Positions 1 through 9,343 of a stretch of 64,000 nucleotides of DNA are shown one piece after another. This DNA comes from JBBIWA01 sp037439425 (lineage in GTDB: Bacteria; Acidobacteriota; Blastocatellia; RBC074): positions 124,001 to 188,000 of the forward strand of contig JBBIWA010000002.1 of assembly GCA_037439425.1 (NCBI GenBank), given 5' to 3'. The first letter of the stretch is position 1; each line of letters opens with the position of its first letter. The position numbers and the translations under genes were made by a program. Under the pieces are notes generated by a model, which worked only from the letters and a program-made list of their open reading frames with translations, was not told where the DNA came from and made no database searches.

Positions 1-14
1 AAGAGGCTATGCTT

Positions 15-824
15 ATGAGCAATTTATCAATCAAGCATCTACGACTGGGAGTGATTCTTTTGGTTCTAGGGATGCTGGTGAATCTGGCGCTGGCGCAGCG
101 GCCACGGCTGCGCAAACCGCCTTCGGATCAGCCGCCGATTTACGAAGTGCCCCCAAATCAGGAAGACCTCTCCGGGCGCTTCACCTTTGCGCGCATTCGC
201 TTCGATGTCAGCATGTATGCGGGCTATTTTTCGCCCGTGCTGGGTGATGGCGGGCCGCCCTGGTCACACGATTATCCGAACGCCGGCCGCCATCTGATGA
301 AGATTCTCTCGGAGTTGTCAAAGACAGATGTGACGCTTGACCGCAACGAACCGGTCTTCAGCTTCGACGACCCGCAGCTTTTCAAATATCCGCTAGCCTA
401 TCTCTGCGAAGTAGGTTTTATGAATCTCACCGACAAAGAGTTGGCCGGGATGCGCGAGTATTGTTTGCGCGGCGGATTTCTGATTGTGGATGATTTCAGA
501 GGCTGGCGGGAATGGGCTGTCTTCGCCGAGCAGGTCAAACGCGCTTTTCCTGAGTTCGAGTTGAAGAGGTTAGACATCACGCATCCGATCTTCAATTGCT
601 TCTTCTCGATCAGGAGTCTCGATGTGCGCCATCCCTATATGGGTGTGGTGCCGGAGTTTTACGGGCTGGAAGACAAAGATGGGCGTTTGATGATGATCGT
701 CAACTTCAATAACGACGTGAGCGATTACTGGCAATGGTCGGACGACCCCTTCCGTCCGATTGATGAAACTAACGAGGCATACAAGTTCGGCGTCAATTAT
801 GTGATCTATGCGCTGACACACTAA
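15..824 (+). CDS. DUF4159 domain protein, exported
   Basis: A 269-residue protein with an N-terminal hydrophobic segment (about residues 5-25, ending near ALA-Q) that fits a signal peptide or membrane anchor. The rest matches the DUF4159 family in my recognition: a conserved YPNAGRH segment, a CEVGF segment and a GGFLIVDDFRG segment typical of the ThuA/glutamine-amidotransferase-like fold of these proteins. Biochemical function is unknown. The ATG at 15 is preferred over the one at 9 because AAGAGG at 1-6 is then about 8 bases away. It is the first visible gene of a co-directional series with MoxR, DUF58, BatA-like and DUF4175 genes, a usual arrangement in Acidobacteria and Planctomycetes. 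The operon may begin upstream of the window. Confidence 0.85.
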   Translation: MSNLSIKHLRLGVILLVLGMLVNLALAQRPRLRKPPSDQPPIYEVPPNQEDLSGRFTFARIRFDVSMYAGYFSPVLGDGGPPWSHDYPNAGRHLMKILSELSKTDVTLDRNEPVFSFDDPQLFKYPLAYLCEVGFMNLTDKELAGMREYCLRGGFLIVDDFRGWREWAVFAEQVKRAFPEFELKRLDITHPIFNCFFSIRSLDVRHPYMGVVPEFYGLEDKDGRLMMIVNFNNDVSDYWQWSDDPFRPIDETNEAYKFGVNYVIYALTH

Positions 825-885
825 AAACAGCGATGAGTGGGGAACGCTCCTTAACTCATCACTGACCACTTTACAGGGAGCTGGC

Positions 886-1908
886 ATGGTTGTTGATACC
901 AATGTGATTCGGGATGAGGAGTTATTGGACAAATTGCTTGCGGCACGCGAGCAGATTCTGCGCGAGGTGCGCAAAGCGATTATTGGCCAGGGCGAAGTCG
1001 TCGAGCAGGTCTTGATCTCGCTCTTCGTCGGCGGCCATGCGATTATCACTGGCGTGCCGGGACTGGCCAAGACACTGCTGGTGCGCACGCTGGCGAACGT
1101 ACTCGATCTCTCATTCAAGCGCATCCAATTCACGCCTGACCTGATGCCGGCTGACATCACAGGCACCGAGATCATCGAAGAGGACCGCACCACGGGCCAT
1201 CGCGCCCTACAATTCATTCGCGGCCCGGTCTTTGCCAACATCATCCTGGCTGACGAAATCAACCGCACCCCGCCCAAGACCCAAGCCGCCTTGCTCGAAG
1301 CGATGCAGGAAGGCAGTGTCACGGTGCAAGGCACGACTTACCAACTGCCGCGCCCCTTCTACGTGCTGGCCACGCAGAACCCGATTGAGATGGAAGGCAC
1401 CTATCCGCTACCGGAAGCCCAACTCGATCGCTTCATGTTCAATATCAAGATCAACTACCTGCCCGAGGAGGAAGAGGTAGCGGTGGTCAAAGCGACGACC
1501 TCGCCGCAGGATTATGAATTTGAAAAGCTGATGTCGCCCGAAGAGATTCTCAACTTCCAGCGATTGGTGCGCAAAGTGCCAGCTTCTGATACCGTGACGC
1601 GCTATGCCGTTAAGCTCGTCAATGCTAGCCGCCCAGTGGGCAACGGCGCGCCTGAGTTTATCAAGCGCTGGGTCACCTGGGGTGGATCATTGCGCGCTTC
1701 GCAATTCTTGATCCTGGGTGGCAAAGCGCGCGCGATCCTGCACGGGCGTTACAACGTCTCGTGCGATGATGTCCGGGCGATGGCCTATCCGGTCCTGCGC
1801 CATCGCATTCTGCTCAACTTCCAAGCAGAATCGGAGAACGTGGATACTGATCAGGTAATCAAGAAGCTGATCGAAACCGTGCCGGAACCGAGATCAGGAC
1901 TCAGTTGA
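886..1908 (+). CDS. MoxR-family AAA+ ATPase
   Basis: A 340-residue AAA+ ATPase of the MoxR class. Walker A is GVPGLAKT (residues 56-63) and Walker B is ILADEINR (about 120-127), followed by the ATQNPIEMEGTYPLPEAQLDRF segment region diagnostic of MoxR proteins and a C-terminal lid domain. MoxR ATPases are cytoplasmic chaperone-like enzymes that act with von Willebrand factor A (VWA) proteins; here the next genes encode a DUF58 protein and a BatA-like VWA protein, the standard partners. The ATG at 886 follows GGGAG at a normal distance. It lies 61 bases after the DUF4159 gene and is probably cotranscribed with it. The exact client is not predictable from sequence. Confidence 0.95.
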   Translation: MVVDTNVIRDEELLDKLLAAREQILREVRKAIIGQGEVVEQVLISLFVGGHAIITGVPGLAKTLLVRTLANVLDLSFKRIQFTPDLMPADITGTEIIEEDRTTGHRALQFIRGPVFANIILADEINRTPPKTQAALLEAMQEGSVTVQGTTYQLPRPFYVLATQNPIEMEGTYPLPEAQLDRFMFNIKINYLPEEEEVAVVKATTSPQDYEFEKLMSPEEILNFQRLVRKVPASDTVTRYAVKLVNASRPVGNGAPEFIKRWVTWGGSLRASQFLILGGKARAILHGRYNVSCDDVRAMAYPVLRHRILLNFQAESENVDTDQVIKKLIETVPEPRSGLS

Positions 1909-2023
1909 AAGGATGAGACTCCAGAGATCAGACCAATTTAGTGAAGGGGTGAAGAGCTTGGCAGCCTGAAATTTGAGCTCTGAGGCTATGTGGCAGAAAG
2001 AGAGAAACGAGCGATTCCCAACG

Positions 2024-2932
2024 ATGGCGCTGAATACTCAGCCGGCAACGCTGCCACGTTTTCTGGCGCCTGAGGTGCTGGCTCGCATCAGCTCCCTCGA
2101 ATTGCTGGCGCGCACCGTCGTCGAAGGATTTATTGCCGGTCTGCATCGTTCTCCCTTCACCGGTTTTTCCACCGAATTTGCCGAATATCGCCAGTACCTG
2201 CCAGGCGATGATTTGCGCCATCTGGATTGGAAGCTGCTGGGGCGGACAGATCGTTACTTCATCAAGAAGTACCGGGGCGATACCAACACACAATGCCACA
2301 TTCTGGTGGATGCCAGCGCCTCGATGCGCTACAGCACGGGAGCCGTGACCAAATTGCAATACGCGCAATTTCTTGGCTCTGCGCTCGCCTATCTGGCCAA
2401 TCGCCAGCAAGATGCCGTTGGCCTGATCGCCTTTGACCAAGCTGTTCGCACTCACGTGCCTGCGCACAGTCGCAGCGGCCACATGCGCACTATCTTCGGC
2501 CACATGGCGCAACTGGAACCGGGCAGCGAGACGCGCCTGTCGCAGATGCTGCACGAAGCTGCCGAGCGCATCAAGCGGCGTGGGATCGTGATTGTGATCT
2601 CGGATATGTACGACGAGCCGGAAGCAATCATCAAGGGATTGCAGCATCTGGCCTTCCAGGGCAATGACGTGATCGTCTTTCACGTGCTCGACAAAAATGA
2701 ACTGGAATTCAATTTTAGCGAACCGGTGCTGCTCGAAGACGTCGAGACCCAAGAGCAGATGCACGTGCTACCCGATATTTTAGCTGAAGGCTACCGCCTC
2801 CAGATTCGCGCCCACATCAACCAACTGCGCGAAGGCACGGCGCAGAACCGGATTGATTATGAATTGCTGACCACGGATCAGCCGCTCGATTATGCGTTGT
2901 TTGCGTTCCTGGCCAGACGGGCCAGGCGGTAG
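2024..2932 (+). CDS. DUF58 / VWA-like protein
   Basis: A protein of about 302 residues of the DUF58 family. It carries the conserved EFAEYRQYLPGDDLRHLDWK block region followed by a VWA fold whose MIDAS motif is DASASM (D-x-S-x-S). These proteins are usual partners of MoxR ATPases. The ATG at 2024 is chosen because the product then starts shortly before the family's LAPEVLARI block. In-frame alternatives are ATG 1988 and TTG 1973, none with a good Shine-Dalgarno sequence, so the start is uncertain. The coding sequence ends at the edge of the decayed xisH-xisI fragment that separates it from the BatA-like gene. Confidence 0.9.
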   Translation: MALNTQPATLPRFLAPEVLARISSLELLARTVVEGFIAGLHRSPFTGFSTEFAEYRQYLPGDDLRHLDWKLLGRTDRYFIKKYRGDTNTQCHILVDASASMRYSTGAVTKLQYAQFLGSALAYLANRQQDAVGLIAFDQAVRTHVPAHSRSGHMRTIFGHMAQLEPGSETRLSQMLHEAAERIKRRGIVIVISDMYDEPEAIIKGLQHLAFQGNDVIVFHVLDKNELEFNFSEPVLLEDVETQEQMHVLPDILAEGYRLQIRAHINQLREGTAQNRIDYELLTTDQPLDYALFAFLARRARR

Positions 2933-2948
2933 GGCCACTGAGCGAGCT

Positions 2949-3267
2949 CTGCCAGCCAAAGACCTCTTGATGCGGCAGTCAACGCGCTGGTAGCGAACGG
3001 GTGGGCCATTACCCGCGATCCGTTGCAAATTGGCTACGGCGGTCAGAACTTATACTTTGATCTGGGCGCAGAAAGAGAGATGATCGCGGCGGGAAAGGCG
3101 GGGCGGAAAAGGGACCATTACGAAGTAACCCAGGTTGGCTGGGATGGCGTGCGACATGGTCACGGTTCAGTCATTCACCAGCCTGAGCCCACTGGGTCAC
3201 TGCTTGCTCGAGGCTCAGCGTGCTCCACGTGCGCCCGCTCAGGAGACCATGACGTGAGACTACTGTG
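2949..3267 (+). pseudogene. decayed xisH-xisI fusion remnant
   Basis: Not an intact gene. Reading CTG at 2949 gives PAKDL, the usual N-terminal motif of XisH. A frameshift near 2966 leads into DAAVNALVANGW, DPLQIGYGG and LYFDLGAER, the conserved XisH N-terminal half. At about 3110 the same frame passes into RDHYEVTQVGWDG and GSVIH, the conserved core of XisI. The XisH C-terminal half, with the E-x-K part of its PD-(D/E)XK nuclease motif, and the XisI N-terminus are missing, so an internal deletion appears to have joined xisH to xisI. After about 3190 no family similarity remains, although the frame stays open to 3268. XisH/XisI pairs were named for excision of the cyanobacterial fdxN element. 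Confidence 0.75.
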
Positions 3268-5313
3268 ATGTCATTGCTCAATCCACTATTTCTGCTCGGT
3301 CTGGCTGCGATTGCTGCACCGATCATCGTGCATCTGGTGCGGAGCGCGCAGGCCAGGCGCGTCGAGTTTGCCTCGCTGATGTTTGTGCGGCGCATTCCGC
3401 AACGCACCATCCGGCGCAAACGGCTGCACAACCTGCTGCTGCTGGCGCTGCGCTGCCTGGCGTTGCTATTTCTAGTGCTGGCTTTCACGCGGCCTTATTT
3501 CAACAATCCCCAAGCGGTCGAAGCTGGTCAAGGAGATCGCGCGAGCATAATCTTGCTCGATACCTCCTTCAGCATGCGCTACGGCCAGCGATTTGAGCAG
3601 GCCAAAGCGCGGGCGCGGGCGCTTGTGGGTGAAGCGCGCAGCGGCGACCGCCTGGCTCTGATCAGCTTCGGAGAAGGATTTGAGATAATCAGCCGGTTCA
3701 CTAACGAAACTACTAAATTGTCTGCTTTAATCGAAGCTTTGCAAGCAGGACTCAGCGGTACAGACTACACCCAGGCGCTGCGCGGCGCCGAAGAGTTATT
3801 CAAGGAAGTGCCCGGAGCAGGTGAACGACGAATCTATTTGATCTCAGATTTTCAAGCTTCGGGGTGGAATCCGGCGGAGACTTCGTTCCGCTTAGGCCAG
3901 AATGTCCAACTCATTCCGCTTGACGTGGGCGAGATAGCAGCGCCGAATATCGCGGTCACGGAGCTTGGTGCACAACCAACCATCTACCAGCAGAAGTACA
4001 CCGACAAGCTAGCGGTGCGCGTAGCGAATTTCAGTGAGGCTCCAGCCGAAAGTGTTCGCGTCGAGTTCAAGATCAATGATCAGGTGATCGAAAAGCGCGA
4101 GACCAGGATCGAAGCGCGCAACTGGCAGGTGCTCGAATTGACCGGCTTCAATTTATCGGCTGGTGTTAATCGCTGCCAGATCGAAGTGAGTGGCGATAGT
4201 TTCCCACTGGACAATCGCTTCCACTTCACGCTCCGGCGCGAAGAGCAAGCCAAAGTGCTGATTATTGAGACGGCCTCGCGCGGGCGCAGCGAAAGCCTCT
4301 ATTTGCAGCAGGCGCTGACGACGGGAGAAAACTTGCCATTTGCGCTCAGTGTGAAGACTTCCGGTTCGATAAATCCGGCCGAGATCAGCCAGTATCGTGC
4401 GATCATTCTCAACGATGCTGGCAATCTCAATCCAGCGCTCGTTGCGGCACTCACGAAATTCGTCGAGCAAGGTGGCGGCCTGATCATCGCGGCTGGCCTT
4501 CACCTGGGAAAGGATGAGTTGAATAACGCGCTTAAGGCGCTTTCGCCAGTTACACTGAATGAAGCAGTGCGCCTGCGCGGCGACTATGTAGCGATGAGCG
4601 AGGTCAAAGCTGATCATCCGATCTTCGAAGTCTTCCAGCAAAGCGGGCGCTTGGCCGTAGCACGCGTCTTCGGTTATCACCGCTCCATCCCGCACGAAAA
4701 AGCGTCGGTGCTGGCGCGCTTCGAAGACGGAAGCCCAGCCCTGGTCGAGCAAGCCTTCGGCAGCGGTAAAGTGTTACTCTTCACCTCAACGCTCGATGCG
4801 AGCTGGAACGATCTACCGCTGACCCCGCTTTACCTGCCGCTGGTACAACAAATGGTTCGTTATCTGGGCGAGCGTCAGTCAAAAGCCTGGTATCTACTCG
4901 GCCAGGCTTTCATTGTGCCGGTAGCGAAGGATGGAACACCACCGGCCGTTGATGCTCCAAGTGGTGAACGACTCACCGAGCGTGTGCTGACAACGACCGG
5001 AGAGTTGATCCTCAATGCGCGCGAGCCAGGCTTTTATCGTCTGCGCTATCCGGACCATTCAGAGTTTGCGGCCGTTAATTTAGACAGCCATGAGTCTGAT
5101 TTCTCGAAGCTCAATGTGGAGGAGTTTATGGCTGCTATCACTGGCGCAGATCCAAAGGCAGCGCAAGCGGCTGCTGCGCACGAAAAGCTCAGTGATGAGG
5201 AGATCGAAGCGCGCCAGCGCGTCTGGTGGTCGCTGCTCGTCGCAGCGCTCATATTGTTTGCCGCCGAGGCAGTGCTGGCGCGGCGCACGAAGATGGCGAA
5301 GGTGATTGGGTGA
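3268..5313 (+). CDS. BatA-like VWA membrane protein
   Basis: A 681-residue membrane protein. The N-terminus is a BatA/aerotolerance-type domain: a hydrophobic LFLLGLAAIAAPIIVHLV helix, an RRVEFASLMF segment, and a second helix near residue 60-75. A VWA domain follows with MIDAS motif DTSFSM near residue 92. The middle has Ig-like and glutamine-amidotransferase-like segments (GGGLIIAAG), and a single helix lies near the C-terminus (WWSLLVAALILFAAEAVLA). Such proteins sit in the inner membrane beside MoxR/DUF58 proteins. GTG at 3265 is an alternative start. A hairpin at 5344-5380 follows the gene. Confidence 0.9.
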   Translation: MSLLNPLFLLGLAAIAAPIIVHLVRSAQARRVEFASLMFVRRIPQRTIRRKRLHNLLLLALRCLALLFLVLAFTRPYFNNPQAVEAGQGDRASIILLDTSFSMRYGQRFEQAKARARALVGEARSGDRLALISFGEGFEIISRFTNETTKLSALIEALQAGLSGTDYTQALRGAEELFKEVPGAGERRIYLISDFQASGWNPAETSFRLGQNVQLIPLDVGEIAAPNIAVTELGAQPTIYQQKYTDKLAVRVANFSEAPAESVRVEFKINDQVIEKRETRIEARNWQVLELTGFNLSAGVNRCQIEVSGDSFPLDNRFHFTLRREEQAKVLIIETASRGRSESLYLQQALTTGENLPFALSVKTSGSINPAEISQYRAIILNDAGNLNPALVAALTKFVEQGGGLIIAAGLHLGKDELNNALKALSPVTLNEAVRLRGDYVAMSEVKADHPIFEVFQQSGRLAVARVFGYHRSIPHEKASVLARFEDGSPALVEQAFGSGKVLLFTSTLDASWNDLPLTPLYLPLVQQMVRYLGERQSKAWYLLGQAFIVPVAKDGTPPAVDAPSGERLTERVLTTTGELILNAREPGFYRLRYPDHSEFAAVNLDSHESDFSKLNVEEFMAAITGADPKAAQAAAAHEKLSDEEIEARQRVWWSLLVAALILFAAEAVLARRTKMAKVIG

Positions 5314-5343
5314 TGAAGCTATTATGACGAAGAACCTACCACT

Positions 5344-5380
5344 AAGAACACCAAAGGTATCTTGCTCTCTTGGTGCTCTT
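5344..5380. terminator. inverted repeat after BatA-like gene
   Basis: AAGAACACCAA (5344-5354) pairs with TTGGTGCTCTT (5370-5380), an 11-base stem with one mismatch and a 15-base loop, 31 bases after the BatA-like stop. There is no clear T tract. It may be a transcript-stabilising hairpin rather than a terminator, since the DUF4175 gene downstream belongs to the same functional set. Confidence 0.4.
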
Positions 5381-5405
5381 TGTCTTCTTCGTGGTTCATT
5401 CTCCG

Positions 5406-5553
5406 AGGAGTCGTCTATATCGTCACGACGACGCCCGGAGATGATAAAAACCTGGGAGCGCACACCGAGCTAGCATGCCTGGTCTCCAGCAGTGACCTGC
5501 TTAACGAAGACCGGCACGCCTCCGGCGTACGCACCCAGAGTTTTCCGCAGGAG
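5406..5553 (+). repeat. AGGAG-hairpin repeat, diverged copy
   Basis: One unit of the dispersed repeat described in the findings. It opens with AGGAG at 5406 and ends with AGGAG at 5549, exactly 143 bases apart, the same as the copies at 24407 and 27089. Shared blocks are ATCGTCACGACGACGCCCGG, ATGATAAAAACCTGGGAGCG, TGCTTAACGAAG, and TTTTCCGCAGGAG. Both internal hairpins are eroded here (GAGCGCACACCGAGCTAGC and GCACGCCTCCGGCGTACGC). The terminal AGGAG is the ribosome binding site of the DUF4175 gene, with a 5-base spacer. Confidence 0.85.
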
Positions 5554-5558
5554 TGATC

Positions 5559-8500
5559 ATGAATTACCAGAGCGATCAACTGTTCAGCATTATTCGAGCT
5601 GTGAAGCGACGATTGTGGGTGGTGAAAGCCTTGCGCGGGCTGGCCATTAGTCTGGCCACTGGGATGGCACTGCTCATTATCGCCGGGCTGGCCGCGCACC
5701 GTTATCACTACAACCCCGGCGCACTCATCTCGCTTCGCCTGGTGGCCTTCCTGGGCTTCATCGCAGCAGTCTACTTCTTCCTTGTGCGCCCCTTGCTGAA
5801 ACGCGCCAGCGAGGCGCAGGTGGCGCGCTTGATTGAAGAGCGTCACCGGGGGCTGCAGGATCGGCTAGCGACAGCGGTCGAATTCACGAGCGAAGAACAA
5901 AAGCGCCGCGCCTCTTCCACCATCGTCGCCCGCCTGCTGGATGACGCTAACCGGTGCGCCAGCGAAGTCACTCTCGATGAAGTGATCCCCAAAGAGAGGC
6001 TATGGAAGTGGAGCAGCGCAGCGGCGGCTTGCATCGCCTTGTTCATTAGCCTGTTGCTCTGGGGGCCGCGCGAAATCTCCAGCGGCGTGGCGCAACTGAT
6101 CACGCCGGCAAGCGAAGCAGCCTCCGCCAACGCACTGCGCATCACGGTCAAACCAGGCACAGCGCGCGTGCCGAAAGGATCTGACCAGCGCTTCCTCGCT
6201 ACACTCGTCAACTTCCAGGCCGATGAGGTGACCTTCTTCTGGCGCAAAGGCAAAGACCAACAGTGGGTTGGCCAGATGATGGAACCGGCGAAAGAGAAGT
6301 CCGACTTCCAGTATTTCATCTTCAACATTCAGGATTCGATTGAATACTTCGTCGAAGCCAAAGGTGTGAGATCCGAAGTCTACAAGCTCGAGGTCGCTGA
6401 TCTGCCCTACGTCAAACGGATCGATCTGGTACTTAACTTCCCGGCTTACACTGGCCTGCCCCCGAAGACGATGGAAGATAGCGGTGATATTGCTGCGCTT
6501 AAAGGCACAGTGGTGCGCATTACGGCGAAGTTGACCGGACAGGCTAAAGCTGCGCGCATCGTGCTGCGCGATGAGACGAAGATCGAGATGCAAGCGACCG
6601 GAGAGGCTGAATTCACCGGACAGATAACGGTGAGCGCCAACACCAGCTACCACATCGAGCTCCTGAGCATTGATGGCGATGTTTATAACGGCTCGAATGA
6701 ATACGACATCACGGTGCTTGAAGACCTGCCGCCGACGGTGAGCTTCGAGAAACCAGGACGCGACCTGCGCGCCACCAGCATCGAGGAGGTCTTCACTCAG
6801 GCCAAAGCCGAAGATGATTATGGCGTCTCTTCAATCGAGCTGTTCTTTTCAGTCAATGGCGGCGAAGAGCAGAAAATTGAGCTCCAAAAATTGAAAGGTG
6901 ACGCAGCGCGCACGCTGAGTGGTTCACACACTTTCTTCCTCGAAGAGTATGGCCTCAAGCCGGGCGATTTCATCTCCTATTATGCCAAAGCACGCGACGC
7001 TCACAGCGAAGCCACCAGCGATATTTACTTCATCGAGATCAAGCCCTTCGAGCGCGAGTTCCGGCAAGCCCAGCAGCAGGGCGGCCAGGGTGGCGACGGT
7101 CAACGGGATCAAAATGCGCTCACGAAACGCCAGAAAGACATTATCGCTGCCACCTTCCGCATCGTGCGCGAACAGGAGCGCTACTCGCCTGAAGAGAAGG
7201 CCGAAAACTACAACGCCGTGACGCTCAGCCAGGAACGATTGCGCGATGACACGCGCGCTCTGATTGATCGCATCCGGCGGCGCATGGGCGGCCTGCTCGA
7301 CGAGCAATCGGACTTCGCCAAACTGGTCGAGCATCTAGAGCAGGCACAGAAAGAGATGGAGGCAGCTATCACCGAGCTGAAACCGCAAAGGGGCAAAGAA
7401 GCTTTGCCGCCCGAACAGCGCGCGCTGCAGCAACTGTTGCGCGCCGATGCGATCTTCCGCGAAATTCAGGTCGCCTTCGGTAATCAATCGGGCGGCAGCG
7501 GCTCCAACGCGCGCGCCGAAGAGCTGGCCGATCTCTTCGAGCTGGAGCTCGACAAGATGAAGAATCAGTACGAAACGCTTCAGCGCGAACGGCAGCAACA
7601 GGCCCAGCAGCAAGATGATGAGACCAAACGCAAGCTCGAAGAACTGGCCCGTCGCCAGCAAAGAGAGCTCGAGCAACAACAACGTCGTATGCAAGGACAG
7701 CCGCGCAACAGTAGTGGCGGCGGTGGCAGCGCTCGCCAGCAGCAAGAGTTGATTGAAGAGACGCGCAAAGCCGCGCGCGAGCTAGAGCGCCTCTCCCGTG
7801 AGCGCCGCGACGGGCGCTTGCAGGAACTCGCTCGCCAGCTTCAGCAGGCAGCTGACGAGATGCAGCGAGCGCAGGCAGCGGCACAGAACAACAATCAGAC
7901 CGAAGCCATCGCTCAATCCCTGCGCGCGCTCGAAAGACTCGAAGAAGCACGCCGCCGCTTGCAGCAATCGCAGCAAGGGCGCGGCAGCCAGTCGGTGCAA
8001 GATCTACGTCGCCGCGCGGCTGAAGCGGCCTCGCGCCAGCAACAGATCGCCAAAGAGGTCGAGGAATTGGCCAGACGCGCCAGAGCCCAGGATCAACCAA
8101 CTCCGGCCACCAAGGAGCGCCTCAACGAGCGCAAAGAAGCGCTCGCCAACGAAGTGACCAATCTGGAAAGAGACATTGACCAGACGGCGCGCGGCCTCAC
8201 TCAGGAGCAGCAGCAGGCGAGCGACCAATTGCGCGAGGCAGCCAATTCGCTGCGCCGTAATCGCGTTGCTGAGCGCATCAGGCGCAGCGGCCAGATGATC
8301 CAAAACGATTGGTACGATGCAGCACGCGCTGGCGAGCAAACGATTCAGGAGAATCTGAACGAGCTGGTCAACCGCTTGCAGCAAGCCGAGCAAGCTGCGG
8401 GACGGCGTAACGGCCAGACCGATCAAACAGCAGAAGCGCTCGACCGCACGCGCCAGTTGGCCGATAACCTTGAATCGCTACGTCGCCGCTTGAGCGAAAA

Positions 8501-9173
8501 CCAACAACAGCGCAGACAGCAAGCGCAAGCCGGACAGAATCAAAACCAGCAACGCCAACAAGCGCCAGGCCAACAAGCAGGCCAGCGGCGGAATCAACAG
8601 GCTCAAAATCAGCAACAGGGCCAGCAGCAAGGCCAACAACGCGGCCAACAGCAAGGTCAGCAACAAGCTCAGCAACAGACCGGACAGCAGAGCGGACAGC
8701 AGGGTGGGCAGCCCAACCAGCAAGGCCAGCAAGCAGGTCAAAACAGTGCTTCCCGCTCAGACTCGCCGATGGGCAATCAGGACACTCGCTCAACGCCGTA
8801 TGGCGGTGGCCGGCCGCGGGGCGGAGAGCGGCAGTTAAGTGCTGAACTGCGCGAGCGGCTGCGCGAAGCTGAAGAACTGAGACGGCAATTGGGGCGCGAT
8901 CGCGAGCTAGCACGCAATCTCGATCAGGCCATTGAGCAACTTCGCCAACTTAGCGAAGAGGTGGTGCGCGAAGACCTGGAAACAGCAGCGCTGCTCAAAT
9001 CGGAAGTGATCACTCCGCTGCGCCAGCTTGAACTGGAACTGAGCCGTCGCTTGCAGGCCAAGCTGGGTCGCAGCAATTTGCGACTGGCCGATGAAGGTGC
9101 TGCGCCGGAGCGTTACCGCAAGCTGGTTGAGGAATACTACAAGCGACTCTCAAGCCGCTCTCTCGTGCCGTAG
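5559..9173 (+). CDS. DUF4175-like giant membrane protein
   Basis: A 1204-residue protein matching DUF4175-type proteins in my recognition. Two N-terminal membrane helices (about residues 30-50 and 60-85) and a third near 150-170 are followed by Ig-like beta segments to about residue 500. Then comes a very long charged and glutamine-rich coiled coil, with a low-complexity Gln/Gly tract encoded at about 8500-8760. Function is unknown; the family usually ends MoxR/VWA operons as here. The ATG at 5559 has an AGGAG 5 bases upstream, supplied by the repeat element; GTG 5553 overlaps that AGGAG and is unlikely. Confidence 0.88.
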   Translation: MNYQSDQLFSIIRAVKRRLWVVKALRGLAISLATGMALLIIAGLAAHRYHYNPGALISLRLVAFLGFIAAVYFFLVRPLLKRASEAQVARLIEERHRGLQDRLATAVEFTSEEQKRRASSTIVARLLDDANRCASEVTLDEVIPKERLWKWSSAAAACIALFISLLLWGPREISSGVAQLITPASEAASANALRITVKPGTARVPKGSDQRFLATLVNFQADEVTFFWRKGKDQQWVGQMMEPAKEKSDFQYFIFNIQDSIEYFVEAKGVRSEVYKLEVADLPYVKRIDLVLNFPAYTGLPPKTMEDSGDIAALKGTVVRITAKLTGQAKAARIVLRDETKIEMQATGEAEFTGQITVSANTSYHIELLSIDGDVYNGSNEYDITVLEDLPPTVSFEKPGRDLRATSIEEVFTQAKAEDDYGVSSIELFFSVNGGEEQKIELQKLKGDAARTLSGSHTFFLEEYGLKPGDFISYYAKARDAHSEATSDIYFIEIKPFEREFRQAQQQGGQGGDGQRDQNALTKRQKDIIAATFRIVREQERYSPEEKAENYNAVTLSQERLRDDTRALIDRIRRRMGGLLDEQSDFAKLVEHLEQAQKEMEAAITELKPQRGKEALPPEQRALQQLLRADAIFREIQVAFGNQSGGSGSNARAEELADLFELELDKMKNQYETLQRERQQQAQQQDDETKRKLEELARRQQRELEQQQRRMQGQPRNSSGGGGSARQQQELIEETRKAARELERLSRERRDGRLQELARQLQQAADEMQRAQAAAQNNNQTEAIAQSLRALERLEEARRRLQQSQQGRGSQSVQDLRRRAAEAASRQQQIAKEVEELARRARAQDQPTPATKERLNERKEALANEVTNLERDIDQTARGLTQEQQQASDQLREAANSLRRNRVAERIRRSGQMIQNDWYDAARAGEQTIQENLNELVNRLQQAEQAAGRRNGQTDQTAEALDRTRQLADNLESLRRRLSENQQQRRQQAQAGQNQNQQRQQAPGQQAGQRRNQQAQNQQQGQQQGQQRGQQQGQQQAQQQTGQQSGQQGGQPNQQGQQAGQNSASRSDSPMGNQDTRSTPYGGGRPRGGERQLSAELRERLREAEELRRQLGRDRELARNLDQAIEQLRQLSEEVVREDLETAALLKSEVITPLRQLELELSRRLQAKLGRSNLRLADEGAAPERYRKLVEEYYKRLSSRSLVP
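8500..8760 (+). repeat. glutamine-rich low-complexity coding tract
   Basis: Within the DUF4175 gene the codons CAG/CAA alternate with GGC/GGA, GCA and CGC, giving repeated QQGQQQGQQ-like peptides for about 85 residues. It is an imperfect short-period repeat, so its length may vary between strains. The long antisense open frames here are products of this composition, not genes. Confidence 0.85.
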
Positions 9174-9186
9174 AGTGCACATAGCT

Positions 9187-9320
9187 CCTGGGTACGCACG
9201 CATCCTTGCGTGCTCGGCTGCTCTTATACATCCTGGGTACGCACGCATCCTTGCGTGCCTGGCTTCCACTAGTGGGTCCTGATTAGAAAGCAAGCACGCT
9301 GGAAGCGGGCGTACCCAGGG
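9187..9320 (-). repeat. inverted-orientation hairpin repeats
   Basis: Two copies of the hairpin GCACGCATCCTTGCGTGC lie at 9196-9213 and 9241-9258, each preceded by CCTGGGTAC. This is the reverse complement of the second hairpin of the repeat at 24514-24531. A degenerate GTACCCAGG end follows near 9310. The AGGAG module is absent. The block separates the DUF4175 gene from the hydrolase gene at 9344. Confidence 0.75.
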
Positions 9321-9343
9321 CTTTCAAGAATAGACTCTGCGCC

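Noticed and set aside
8478..8741. Long antisense open frames, Leu-rich, opposite the DUF4175 coil
   Set aside because: They mirror the CAG/CAA repeat of the Q-rich tract; no ribosome binding site or family similarity.
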